A DNA stretch of 64,000 nucleotides from Paraburkholderia fungorum (GTDB taxonomy: Bacteria; Pseudomonadota; Gammaproteobacteria; Burkholderiales; Burkholderiaceae): positions 1 to 64,000 of the forward strand of contig NZ_MCAS01000017.1 in assembly GCF_003610895.1 (NCBI RefSeq), read 5' to 3'. Both the position numbers and the translations under genes were made by a program. Shown in pieces: positions 34,247 to 42,758 of the stretch (the stretch's first letter is position 1; each line of letters starts with the position of its first letter). Below the pieces are notes generated by a model, which had not been told where the DNA came from, did not search any database, and saw only the letters and a list, made by a program, of their open reading frames with translations.

Positions 34247-34892
34247 TTATTTAGCCTTGTTTTAGATGAGTGGAGGCCAGCTTACATTGAACCTGAAACC
34301 GTTGAAAGAGTACCGCCTGGATTATTAGATGGATTCGGAACGCCCTCATGCAATACGGATATTTTGTTGAATAACGAAAACCATCCGTTATTGAAAATCA
34401 TGAAGAAAAATGATCATAGTCATCTTCCTGGATTCAAAATCCGATTAATGGTGGCGCAACAAGCGAAGGCAATGCCACTCGTCTTCGTGCAACGCACGCC
34501 CGGTTATCTTTTTCAAGCCATGCGCGCCCTATGTGGTTTTTTCGCGACTTCTGCTGGCTCGAGGCATGACGGCAGGCCGGTCCAGCAAGGCCGCCGGATG
34601 CTTCATACAAAACACCCGATTTGCAGTGGCAGCGAGCTTCGATAGCATCAGGAAACACGTCAGCGTTCCCCAACGTTCGGCGTGTGTGTTTGTTAGCCGC
34701 AGCATCGTCTGCGGCTTTTTTTACCTGGCTTTTTTGCCTCGTAATGAAAGCATCGGTCGCTTTTCTGCTCAGACGATTATTCTCCGTCGCTTTCCCCGCA
34801 ATGCGAGCAGCCCTGAAATTCGCGCCTGATCCGAATACCGGGGCGCTTCAGATGCAAATCGGCAACGCATTTTTGAATGAATAGACGGCGCG
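34247..34892. other. 646-base non-coding region with an orphan terminator
   Basis: No convincing protein gene: short readings here have no family features and cross the terminator described next. The left part (34247-34440) is AT-rich and holds the promoter of the DUF1254 gene. The part around 34640-34722 may be a small RNA gene, judged from a weak hairpin (ACACG..CGTGT, about 34653-34686) directly ahead of a strong intrinsic terminator. Confidence 0.5.
34695..34722 (+). terminator. strong orphan intrinsic terminator
   Basis: AGCCGCAG / CTGCGGCT, 8 bp with a six-base loop, followed by seven T. It points along the plus strand, but there is no plus-strand gene for more than 2 kb upstream, so it must end an unannotated transcript such as a small RNA. 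Confidence 0.8.
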
Positions 34893-36479
34893 TCACGCAG
34901 GTTCTCGATCACTCGTCATTACCCGCGCACGGCGCTCACGATCCACCGACGAATCGTCGTCGGCGCGAACGCGGCCAAGAATCGCGAATACCGCAATCGC
35001 GCACAGCAGCGTAACCACCGTCAATCCCCCGAGCAAAAGACCGAACGCATCGGCGTAGATGTGCAGCAGCGTCGTACGAGCGACGTGCGGAAGAAGCGCC
35101 GATGCGCGATCGAGATCGCCCGCGGCAAGACGCGCCGCGGCTTCGGACACGTTGGCGGACACGTCGGCGGACAAGGCATCGGGCCTCACGATCGACTGCA
35201 CGCGAGCCTGCGTGAGCACGGCCAGAATCGCGCTGACCGTTGCGAGCGCAATGCATTCACCCGCCACGCGCGTGGTGCTGAAGATCCCCGTCGCCATGCC
35301 CGCACGTTCTTTCGGCACGACACTCACGGACAACCCGTCCATCAATCCCCACGGCATCCCCGCACCGACGCCGATTGTGAGCAGGGGTGCGATCGCGGCG
35401 TGGCTCGCACCATCGCGTAACGCGACGGTCAGCCAGTACAGGCCGGCCGCGGCGATCAGCAAGCCGATACCCGAAATGACGCCGGCCGACATCCAGCGCG
35501 TCAGCGTTGCGGCTACGAGCGGCACGACCAGCATAGGGGCGGACAGCGCGAGCATCAGCCAGCCGGCGTCGATCTCGCTGTAAGCGTCGGCACCGACAAA
35601 CCGCAGCGGCAGCACGACGAGCAGCACGATATAGCAGTAGCAGGTCGCGATCGGCAGCACTTGCACGCCGACAAAACGCGGATAGCGGAACAAGGACAGA
35701 TCGAGCATGGGCCGCGCGACGCGCGTTTCGATCAGCCAGAACGCGGCGGTCAGCAGTGCCGCGCCCAACAGGAATCCGACGACGAGGGGACTCGACCAGC
35801 CGCTCTCCGAGGACTGGATCACGCCGAACGTAAAGCACGACAATGCTCCGGTAAACGTTGCGATTCCCGCCCAGTCGATACGCCGTGCATCCGGGTCACG
35901 CGATTCACGCATCTGCGGCACGCCGAATAACAGCGAGAGAACGCCTACTACGGCCCCGGTCGCGAAGATCGCTCGCCAACCGAAGCGCTCGATCATGAAA
36001 CCCGCCAGTACCGGCCCGAATGCCAGCCCAAGCCCGAAGGTCGTACCGAGCAGACTGAATGCGCGGGTGCGCGCGCGGCCATCGAACTCCTGCGCGAGGG
36101 CCGCAGTCCCGCCCGCGAGCGCGGCCGCAGCGGCAACGCCCTGCACGGCGCGCAGCAGATCGACAACCAGGATCGACGGCGCAAAGCCGAGCAGCAGCGA
36201 GACCAGCGTGAATCCGCTGACGCCGATCGCAAACAGGCGCTTGCGGCCGAACCGGTCCGCGAGTGCGCCCGCCGCCATCAACAGGCTGCCGAAGGTCAGC
36301 ATGAACGCATTCGTGATCCAGTTCATCTCGACCGGGCCGCCCGCGAGTTCCCGGCCGATCGCGGGCGTGGCCAGCGCACCCGCCGAAAAGCTGAGCGGCA
36401 AGGCGAGCGCAGCAAGGCAAACGGCCGTGAGAATTGCAACGGGCCGCCCCAACGAAACGGAAGAAAAAGTTTTGCTCAT
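34893..36479 (-). CDS. DHA2-type MFS efflux pump
   Basis: Drug:H+ antiporter of the 14-span EmrB/QacA type, 528 residues. The conserved motif after helix 2 is GALADRFGRKRLFAIG and motif C is GLGLAFGPVLAGFMIERFGWRAIF. The start at 36479 gives MSKTFSSVS and then helix 1; the in-frame reading to 36644 would overlap the LysR gene. It is divergent from a LysR regulator that probably induces it. Export substrate unknown. Confidence 0.9.
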   Translation of the reverse strand: MSKTFSSVSLGRPVAILTAVCLAALALPLSFSAGALATPAIGRELAGGPVEMNWITNAFMLTFGSLLMAAGALADRFGRKRLFAIGVSGFTLVSLLLGFAPSILVVDLLRAVQGVAAAAALAGGTAALAQEFDGRARTRAFSLLGTTFGLGLAFGPVLAGFMIERFGWRAIFATGAVVGVLSLLFGVPQMRESRDPDARRIDWAGIATFTGALSCFTFGVIQSSESGWSSPLVVGFLLGAALLTAAFWLIETRVARPMLDLSLFRYPRFVGVQVLPIATCYCYIVLLVVLPLRFVGADAYSEIDAGWLMLALSAPMLVVPLVAATLTRWMSAGVISGIGLLIAAAGLYWLTVALRDGASHAAIAPLLTIGVGAGMPWGLMDGLSVSVVPKERAGMATGIFSTTRVAGECIALATVSAILAVLTQARVQSIVRPDALSADVSANVSEAAARLAAGDLDRASALLPHVARTTLLHIYADAFGLLLGGLTVVTLLCAIAVFAILGRVRADDDSSVDRERRARVMTSDREPA

Positions 36480-36594
36480 CACCGCTCCCAAAAGAAAACC
36501 GGTCCGCGCGACACCTCCTGTGCGCACGCCCGGTAGAGCGATCAACGATAATTCGGATTCAATTAAACAAAAACACGGTAGAACTCCGCTGATA

Positions 36595-36611
36595 AAGGAG
36601 TTAAATTCCTT
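36595..36611. promoter_or_regulatory. candidate LysR operator between pump and regulator
   Basis: AAGGA-N7-TCCTT dyad in the 164-base intergenic region, 33 bases before the LysR start, overlapping a second dyad AACTCC-N9-GGAGTT (36582-36602). Confidence 0.4.
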
Positions 36612-36643
36612 AATCAAATCGACTTTACGGGCGTCGAAGCGCA

Positions 36644-37540
36644 ATGGAGAACCTCAACGGAATCGTCGCGTTTGTGCGCACGGCGGAGGCGCTGAGTTTC
36701 GTCGCCGCCGGGCACAAGCTCGGCATCTCGGCGTCGGCGGTCGGCAAGACGATTGCGAAGCTCGAGCAATCGCTCGGCGTGCGGCTCTTTCATCGCACCA
36801 CGCGCAAGGTCACGCTCACCGATGAGGGACGTCACTTCTACGATCGTTGTCACCGGATTCTGGAAGATCTGCGCGATGCCGAGGCCATGCTCTCGGAGGC
36901 CGCGCAGACGCCGCGCGGCAGGCTGCGTGTCAGCGTCCCCGCAATCGGCTATCGATTCCTGTTGCCCGTGCTGCCGGAATTCACGCGCCGCTATCCCGAT
37001 GTCGAACTCGATCTGGATTTCAACGACCGGCTCGTGGACGTTGTGGAAGGCGGTTTCGACGCGGTCATCCGCAGCGGCACACTGACAGATTCGAGTCTGA
37101 TGTCACGCCGTCTCGGCGCATTCTGCTTCATGCTGTGCGCGTCGCCAGGTTATCTCGCGCAAGCTGGCGTGCCGCGCACGCTGCACGATCTGGAAGCGCA
37201 CGCGTGCGTGCGTTACCGGTTTCCGACAACAGGCAAGCTTCAGCCGTGGGAGCTGCTGGCGGATCGGAGCGAGCCCGCGAATTTGCGCACAGCCATAACC
37301 TGCAACAACATGGAGGCGCTGCGCGAGGCCGTCATCGCGGGTTTTGGCATTGGGTACATGCCGGACTTTCTGGCGCGCGACGCAGTCGCGACCGGCCTGC
37401 TCACCACGCTGCTCGACACGCATCGGATCGCCCCGGGGCAGTTCTCGATCTTATGGCCATCAAGCCGGCAGTTGTCGCCGAAGCTTCGGGTGTTCGTCGA
37501 TTTCATGTGTGCGAATCTGTTCAAGGTTCCAGGCGGCTGA
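36644..37540 (+). CDS. LysR-type regulator of the DHA2 pump
   Basis: Regulator of 298 residues, HTH at residues 1-60 (MENLNGIVAFVRTAEALSF, then ISASAVGKTIAKLEQSLGVRLFHRTTRKV) and an effector domain. It belongs to the branch that often controls adjacent efflux or SDR genes. Divergent from the pump gene across 164 bases; converges on the SGNH hydrolase gene with no clear terminator. Confidence 0.92.
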   Translation: MENLNGIVAFVRTAEALSFVAAGHKLGISASAVGKTIAKLEQSLGVRLFHRTTRKVTLTDEGRHFYDRCHRILEDLRDAEAMLSEAAQTPRGRLRVSVPAIGYRFLLPVLPEFTRRYPDVELDLDFNDRLVDVVEGGFDAVIRSGTLTDSSLMSRRLGAFCFMLCASPGYLAQAGVPRTLHDLEAHACVRYRFPTTGKLQPWELLADRSEPANLRTAITCNNMEALREAVIAGFGIGYMPDFLARDAVATGLLTTLLDTHRIAPGQFSILWPSSRQLSPKLRVFVDFMCANLFKVPGG

Positions 37541-37640
37541 TCCATCGCCAGCACCGGGAACTCACACGCCGCTGGTTTAAACGTCCGTTCGCACAATCTT
37601 TCCTGAACTCCGCGACACTCGGCGAAACTTGGCGCGCGGG

Positions 37641-38822
37641 TCACTCAACAGAAAAAAGTCCTCCACCGCCGAACGCGAGCCTCGCGAACCGCTCGCCAAT
37701 GCGACGGTGCGCAGGCCCATCCGGATGGAGCTGATCGGGAAGTGGCAGATCGGCGAAATCCTGTTGACCGTAGAGTTCGAGTCCGTCGAGATAGCGCAGA
37801 TGTGGGTCGCTCACCGCCCGCTGCTGCACGATGCGTCGCAACTCATCCCGGATAACCGTCAGCGTCAGCTTTCCGGCCTTGCGTTCGGCCGGGTCCCCCG
37901 TCGCCCGAAACGAAACCTTCCCGGCGGCCAGCGCATTCATATCGAACGCCCCAGGACCCGGCGTATCTTCGTGAATCGGGCAATACAGCGGCGAGATGAC
38001 CAGCAGCGGCGCGCTTGGGTGGCCGTCCCGGATGGTGTCGAGAAAACCGTGCACCGCCGGCGTGAAAGCACGGAGCCGCATCAGATCGGTGTTGACGAGA
38101 TTGATGCCGATCTTGAGGCTGATCACATCGGCTGGCGTGTCGCGCATCGCTCGAGCGGTGAAGGGATCGAGTAGCGCGCTGCCGCCAAATCCAAGATTGA
38201 TCAGGTCGACCTCGCCGAGGGAAGCGGCAAGCACGGGCCAGATCGAAGTCGGACTATCTCCGTTGGAGCCATGGCTGATGGAACTGCCATGATGCAACCA
38301 GACCTTTCGTCCGTCTCCGGTAACGGGCTCTAAGAGGGCATTCGAGCGCAGCGCGACAAGCTCCGTGATTTCGTTGTGCGGCAACCAGATCTCGACTTTC
38401 TTGTCATGGCTGGGCAGGCCGGTAAACCGTAGCGTGGCGGGCGGGCCCGACTGCTTCGAAACCGTGCCGGTGGCCATGTCGATCGTCACGGTGTCGCCAC
38501 CGGCCGCGCTGCTCTGATGGACGAGTCGACCGTCGACGAGCAGGTCATACACTCCGGCGGCGCGCGGAGGGACGCCCGCATAGACGTAGCGCGTCGGCAG
38601 GACATCGATTTCGACCTCCGTCGCCTGGGTGCGGAACACCAGTCGTACTCCTGAGGGCTGCGCCTCGACCATCGCCAACTGAGGGTCCGTGCACTGAGCA
38701 CGCGCGCGAGCGGGCAGGCGGTGCGGCATCACCCCGCGTTCGGTTTGCTCGAGTTCGAGGGCGCCACGCAGGAACGCCTCGCTAATGCGTGTGGTAATCA
38801 AGGTGTCCTGGTCGTTCGTCAT
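37641..38822 (-). CDS. SGNH/GDSL-type hydrolase
   Basis: Esterase-like protein of 393 residues with an extra N-terminal beta domain (about residues 1-190) before the SGNH domain. Block I carries the nucleophile in HHGSSISHGSN, block II is NLGFGGSALLD, block III lies in KIGINLVNTD, and block V has the Asp/His pair in PDQLHPDG. Members remove acyl groups from sugars or lipids. The ATG at 38822 (MTNDQDTL) is preferred to an upstream in-frame start without a ribosome site. No signal peptide, so probably cytoplasmic. Confidence 0.85.
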   Translation of the reverse strand: MTNDQDTLITTRISEAFLRGALELEQTERGVMPHRLPARARAQCTDPQLAMVEAQPSGVRLVFRTQATEVEIDVLPTRYVYAGVPPRAAGVYDLLVDGRLVHQSSAAGGDTVTIDMATGTVSKQSGPPATLRFTGLPSHDKKVEIWLPHNEITELVALRSNALLEPVTGDGRKVWLHHGSSISHGSNGDSPTSIWPVLAASLGEVDLINLGFGGSALLDPFTARAMRDTPADVISLKIGINLVNTDLMRLRAFTPAVHGFLDTIRDGHPSAPLLVISPLYCPIHEDTPGPGAFDMNALAAGKVSFRATGDPAERKAGKLTLTVIRDELRRIVQQRAVSDPHLRYLDGLELYGQQDFADLPLPDQLHPDGPAHRRIGERFARLAFGGGGLFSVE

Positions 38823-38908
38823 GTGTGGTTGAGAGCATGTCTTAAGATACGGACGGCAGCATGCTGCCAAAGCTGAAGTTCCGTGGCAAACCCCATTCGG
38901 AGAATCCG

Positions 38909-39280
38909 ATGTCCGTCTCTATGACGAGGTTGATACTGTATGTCCGCAACGTTGCCTTGCTGAAGTCGTTCTATCAGCAACACTTCGACCTTCCCGTCAC
39001 GGAAGAAATTGAAGGCGAGTGGGTTGTACTCAAGGCAGGCGGCGTGGAGATTGCCCTGCACCGTGTCGGCGAACCTTATCGCGACCGGCCGGCAGCCGCC
39101 AACACCTCCAACGCGAAGATCGTGTTCTCGGTACAGACAGGACTAGCGGAGCTGCGCGAAAAACTTGTGAATGCCGGTGTACCGATGCGCAATCTGAAGC
39201 GCTATGACGGCTTTGCCCAACTGATGTGTGACGGCGAAGACCCGGAAGGGAACGTATTCCAGCTTTCGCAAGCCGACTGA
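38909..39280 (+). CDS. VOC-superfamily (glyoxalase-fold) protein
   Basis: Single vicinal-oxygen-chelate module, 123 residues: ILYVRNVALLKSFYQQHF at the start, VVLKAGGVEIALHRVG mid-way and the metal glutamate region DPEGNVFQLSQ at the end. VOC proteins include glyoxalase I, dioxygenases and antibiotic-binding proteins; this one has no partner that narrows the choice. Start chosen at 38909 behind CGGAGAATCC. Confidence 0.85.
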   Translation: MSVSMTRLILYVRNVALLKSFYQQHFDLPVTEEIEGEWVVLKAGGVEIALHRVGEPYRDRPAAANTSNAKIVFSVQTGLAELREKLVNAGVPMRNLKRYDGFAQLMCDGEDPEGNVFQLSQAD

Positions 39281-39340
39281 CGTTGCAGTCTGTCAGGCGC
39301 AGTCCGGCCGCTCGCCGCTCATCCATGAATAGCGGGGCGA

Positions 39341-40642
39341 TTATAGCGAACGCTCAATCGCCTGCCCGAGCAGTTCCAGACCGAGGTCGATCTCTTCCTC
39401 GTGGACAGTCAGCGGCGGAGCGATGCGGAACACGCCGCCCATACCGGGCAACTGCACGATGTTCATGCTGAGCCCCAGGTTCATGCACTCGCGGGTGATC
39501 TTCGCGCCAAGGCCGTCGGCCGGCTCCTTCGTGCGGCGATCCTTGACGATCTCCATGCCGAGAAGCAGTCCTCGTCCGCGAATGTCGCCGATGCACTCGA
39601 AGCGTTCCATCAAATCCCGCAGCCCGCGTTTGAGCCGTTCGCCCATCAGATTGGCACGCGCAACCAGCCCCTCGCGCTCGACCACGTCCAGCACCCGCAG
39701 ACCGACGGCGGCGGGCAGCGGATCGGACACATGAGTCGTATAGAACAGATAACCCAATTCATGGGCCCGCTCTTCGATCTCTGCGGAGGTCACGACGGCC
39801 GCGAGCGGCAGACCGGCGCCAAGCGTCTTCGAGAGCGTGAGAATGTCGGGCGTGACGCCATCGCGCTGGCAGGCGAACATCGTGCCCGTGCGCCCCACTC
39901 CGGTTTGCGCTTCGTCGAGAATCAGCAGCATGCCGCGCTCCTCGCATTTACGCTTCAGCGCGGCCATATAGCCGTCAGGCAGTTCGATGATCCCGCCTGA
40001 ACTGAGAATCGGCTCGGCAATGAACGCGGCAAGATTGCCACTGGACTGACGATCGATCAGATCGAAGGCGTAGTCCAGTTCCGCGAGGTAATCGTATTCG
40101 CCATTGCGCTCGAAACGCGGCCGGTACAGGAACGGCGCGGGGATCGCGAAGGAACCGACGGACGCCGGACCGACGCCCTTGCGGCCGGCACTATAGGTGG
40201 CGGACGCCGCGGCCCCCGTCATGCCGTGCCAGGACTGTGCAAAGCCAACGATTTCGTATTTGCCGGTGACCAGCTTCGCCATGCGAATGGCGGCCTCGTT
40301 CGACTCCGCGCCGGTACTGAGCAACAGCGCCCGGTCGAGTCCGTCTGGCGTGATGTCGGCGAGGCGAGTTGCCAGATCGACCACCGGTCGCGAAAGCATG
40401 CCGCTGAAGAGGTGGTCGAGCTTGCCGGCGTATTCGTTGATGACCGACACGATTTCCGGATGGCTGTGCCCAAGCACCGCGCTCATCTGCCCCGAGGTGA
40501 AATCCAGGATCGCGCGGCCGTCCGCGTCGTAGACAAAGCTGCCCTGGGCACGCTCAATGATCATCGGCTCGAAGGTGCCGCCATAGCGGATGAGGTGCTG
40601 CCTGGCGTTGCGCCAGAAAACTGCGTCATTGTTCCCGGACAC
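39341..40642 (-). CDS. dgdA: 2,2-dialkylglycine decarboxylase
   Basis: PLP enzyme that decarboxylates and transaminates 2,2-dialkylglycines such as 2-aminoisobutyrate, passing the amino group to pyruvate. From a GTG start behind GGGAGAAGC it has 433 residues, the length of the Burkholderia cepacia enzyme, and matches it closely by eye. PLP lysine is in TLSKTLGAG; the DGD substrate residues appear in FTSGQMSAVLGH (Gln52 region), QSWHGMTG (Trp138 region) and VFRIAPPLT (Arg406 region). Divergent from the LysR gene dgdR, as in B. cepacia. Confidence 0.95.
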   Translation of the reverse strand: MSGNNDAVFWRNARQHLIRYGGTFEPMIIERAQGSFVYDADGRAILDFTSGQMSAVLGHSHPEIVSVINEYAGKLDHLFSGMLSRPVVDLATRLADITPDGLDRALLLSTGAESNEAAIRMAKLVTGKYEIVGFAQSWHGMTGAAASATYSAGRKGVGPASVGSFAIPAPFLYRPRFERNGEYDYLAELDYAFDLIDRQSSGNLAAFIAEPILSSGGIIELPDGYMAALKRKCEERGMLLILDEAQTGVGRTGTMFACQRDGVTPDILTLSKTLGAGLPLAAVVTSAEIEERAHELGYLFYTTHVSDPLPAAVGLRVLDVVEREGLVARANLMGERLKRGLRDLMERFECIGDIRGRGLLLGMEIVKDRRTKEPADGLGAKITRECMNLGLSMNIVQLPGMGGVFRIAPPLTVHEEEIDLGLELLGQAIERSL

Positions 40643-40721
40643 GTTGCTTCTCCCTGGGCGGGTGGCTGGAATAACTTGCAGTCTAGATGGCTCTCTGCTT
40701 TCATAGAATCGAATACTTCTT

Positions 40722-41606
40722 ATGGAAGCTAGAAGCGAGTCTAATATCTTGAGCCTTTCACTCGAAATCGATCTGCTGCGTTCGTTTATCGTCATCGCCG
40801 AAGTCCGGGCGCTCAGCCGTGCGGCCAGCCGGATCGGCCGGACCCAGTCCGCGCTGAGCCAGCAGATGAAGCGGCTCGAAGAAATCGTCGATCAGCCGCT
40901 GTTCCAGCGCACGGGTCGCGGTGTCCTGCTGACGAATCCCGGCGAACGTCTATTGATCCACGCCCAGCGCATTCTGCGCGTGCACGACGAGGCGATGGCC
41001 GATCTTTCCGGCAAAGGGCTGTCAGGGACAATCCGCTTCGGCTGCCCGGACGACTACGCCGCCGTTTTTCTGCCGCATTTGCTGCGCCAGTTCTCACGCC
41101 AACACCCGCATGCGCTGGTGGAGGTCATGTGCGCGCCCACCCCGCGATTGTTAGAACAACTGGAGATGCATGCGCTGGACCTTGCCATGATCTCCTTGCC
41201 GGAAGACGCGGCGAATGCCGACATCATTCGCCGCGAACCGCTGGTCTGGGTGGGCTATCCGGGACTGGACTCCGCGCACTTCGACCCGCTGCCGCTGGCG
41301 CTCTCCGATCCGGACATGCTCGACCACGTGGCGGCCTGCGAAGCGTTGCAACGCGCCGGCAGGGCCTACCGCATCGCCTATGCGAGCAGCAGTCTTGCAG
41401 GACTCACGGCGCTGGTCCGCTCGGGGCAGGCCATCGCCGTTATTACGCAAACTGCCGTCGCCCCCGATCTCAGCATACTGAATGGCGATCCCGCGCTTCC
41501 GCCTTTGCCCAGCGTCGGCATCACGCTGAAGTTCGAGCGCAAGCGTCCCTCCCATCTGACCACGGCATTCGCAGAACACATCAGGCTGACGCTGCCCTTG
41601 CTGTGA
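40722..41606 (+). CDS. dgdR: LysR-type regulator DgdR
   Basis: Regulator of 294 residues. HTH: EIDLLRSFIVIAEVRALSRAASR, then GRTQSALSQQMKRLE. The effector domain includes GTIRFGCPDDYAAVFLPHLLRQF. The B. cepacia homologue represses dgdA and is relieved by 2-aminoisobutyrate. Gene order and a 79-base shared promoter region support the same role. The terminator at 41671-41700 closes its transcript. Confidence 0.92.
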   Translation: MEARSESNILSLSLEIDLLRSFIVIAEVRALSRAASRIGRTQSALSQQMKRLEEIVDQPLFQRTGRGVLLTNPGERLLIHAQRILRVHDEAMADLSGKGLSGTIRFGCPDDYAAVFLPHLLRQFSRQHPHALVEVMCAPTPRLLEQLEMHALDLAMISLPEDAANADIIRREPLVWVGYPGLDSAHFDPLPLALSDPDMLDHVAACEALQRAGRAYRIAYASSSLAGLTALVRSGQAIAVITQTAVAPDLSILNGDPALPPLPSVGITLKFERKRPSHLTTAFAEHIRLTLPLL

Positions 41607-41670
41607 TCCGGACAATCCCATCGCAGTTTTGACATTCGAGAATGAAGGCGATATGATCGCTTCACTTTCA

Positions 41671-41706
41671 AACGCCCTCCCGGTCCGCCGGGAGGGCGTT
41701 TCTTTT
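41671..41706 (+). terminator. intrinsic terminator after dgdR
   Basis: Perfect 13-bp stem AACGCCCTCCCGG / CCGGGAGGGCGTT with a TCCG tetraloop, followed by TCTTTTT. One of the strongest terminators in the window. Confidence 0.9.
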
Positions 41707-41739
41707 TGGCTTTCCCAACCCCAAAAGGAACCTGTTGAA

Positions 41740-42531
41740 ATGAACCCGCACAACTCCCGCAGCTCTGCCGCAGACCTCGGCTACGTACGCTATGGAACTG
41801 GGCCTGAATGCGTGCTTGTCATGCACGACTGGCTCGGCGACCACACCAGCTACGATTCCTTGATGCCCTATCTCGACGGCACCACATTCACGTATGTGTT
41901 TGCGGATCTGCGTGGATATGGCAAATCGATCCACCTCACAGGTAGCTACACCGTTGAGGAGATCGCCGCCGACTGCCTCGCCCTGGCTGACAGGCTCGGT
42001 TGGCAACGCTTTCATGTGATGGGGCATTCGATGACCGGCATGGCAACGCAGCGAATTGCCGCCGACGCCCCCTCTCGAATCAAGAGCGCAGTCGCCGTGT
42101 GTCCGGTTTCCGCAGCGGGCAATCAATTGACCGATGACGCTTTGGCTTTCTTTGCAAGCACGAGTGAAAACGACGACGCATTCCGCCGGCTGATCAAGTT
42201 TGTGACCGGCGGTCTCTCCGACCAATGGGCAAACGTGAAGCTACGGCAAAACCGGCAGACGGTTGCTGCCGGATGCCGCTCTGCTTATCTCGCGATGCTG
42301 ACGAAAACCAACTTTGTCGACGATATTCGCGGGCTCGAAACACCGTTCCTGGTACTGGTCGGCGAGAAAGATCCGGGACTCGGCGAGGACGCGATGCGGA
42401 CAACGTTCCTTGCCTGGCATCCGAATGCCGAATTGCAGAATATCCCAAACTGCGGACACTATCCGATGCAGGAATGCCCGCCGTATTTTGCCGCCGTCAT
42501 CGAGAATTTCCTGCGCAGCAAGACGAGTTGA
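41740..42531 (+). CDS. alpha/beta hydrolase, serine type
   Basis: Hydrolase of 263 residues. The nucleophile elbow is MGHSMTG with Ser97; the acid is in VGEKDPG and the histidine in NCGHYPMQE, so the triad is complete. Start chosen at 41740 behind AAAAGGA; the reading from 41629 includes the terminator. Sequence resembles small esterases and C-C hydrolases but the substrate cannot be told. It stands alone between the dgdR terminator and the chemoreceptor-like gene. Confidence 0.87.
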   Translation: MNPHNSRSSAADLGYVRYGTGPECVLVMHDWLGDHTSYDSLMPYLDGTTFTYVFADLRGYGKSIHLTGSYTVEEIAADCLALADRLGWQRFHVMGHSMTGMATQRIAADAPSRIKSAVAVCPVSAAGNQLTDDALAFFASTSENDDAFRRLIKFVTGGLSDQWANVKLRQNRQTVAAGCRSAYLAMLTKTNFVDDIRGLETPFLVLVGEKDPGLGEDAMRTTFLAWHPNAELQNIPNCGHYPMQECPPYFAAVIENFLRSKTS

Positions 42532-42584
42532 ACGACCGGGCAGCATCCCCGATAAACGGAGACTGACTGCCTGCGTGCCTGTTC

Positions 42585-42615
42585 CTGGCGATGCACGTAC
42601 CCGGTGCGTCGCCAG
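42585..42615. terminator. stem-loop after the alpha/beta hydrolase gene
   Basis: CTGGCGATGCAC / GTGCGTCGCCAG, 12 bp with one G-T pair and a seven-base loop, 54 bases past the stop. No T run. Confidence 0.5.
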
Positions 42616-42758
42616 TCATCGCAATTGTGTCTGCACCATGACAGGCCCGGCCAGACGCTTGCGAGGTGCATGTCAACGCCTGCAGCACCCGTGGACCCGC
42701 CCGGCCCGATGCTTGCTTTTATGTAGGCACAACAATTTTCAGCCACGGGGGCCAGGCC

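Noticed and set aside
34533..34829. Small protein gene in the 34.2-34.9 kb gap
   Set aside because: The frame runs straight through a strong intrinsic terminator and has no ribosome site or recognisable sequence.
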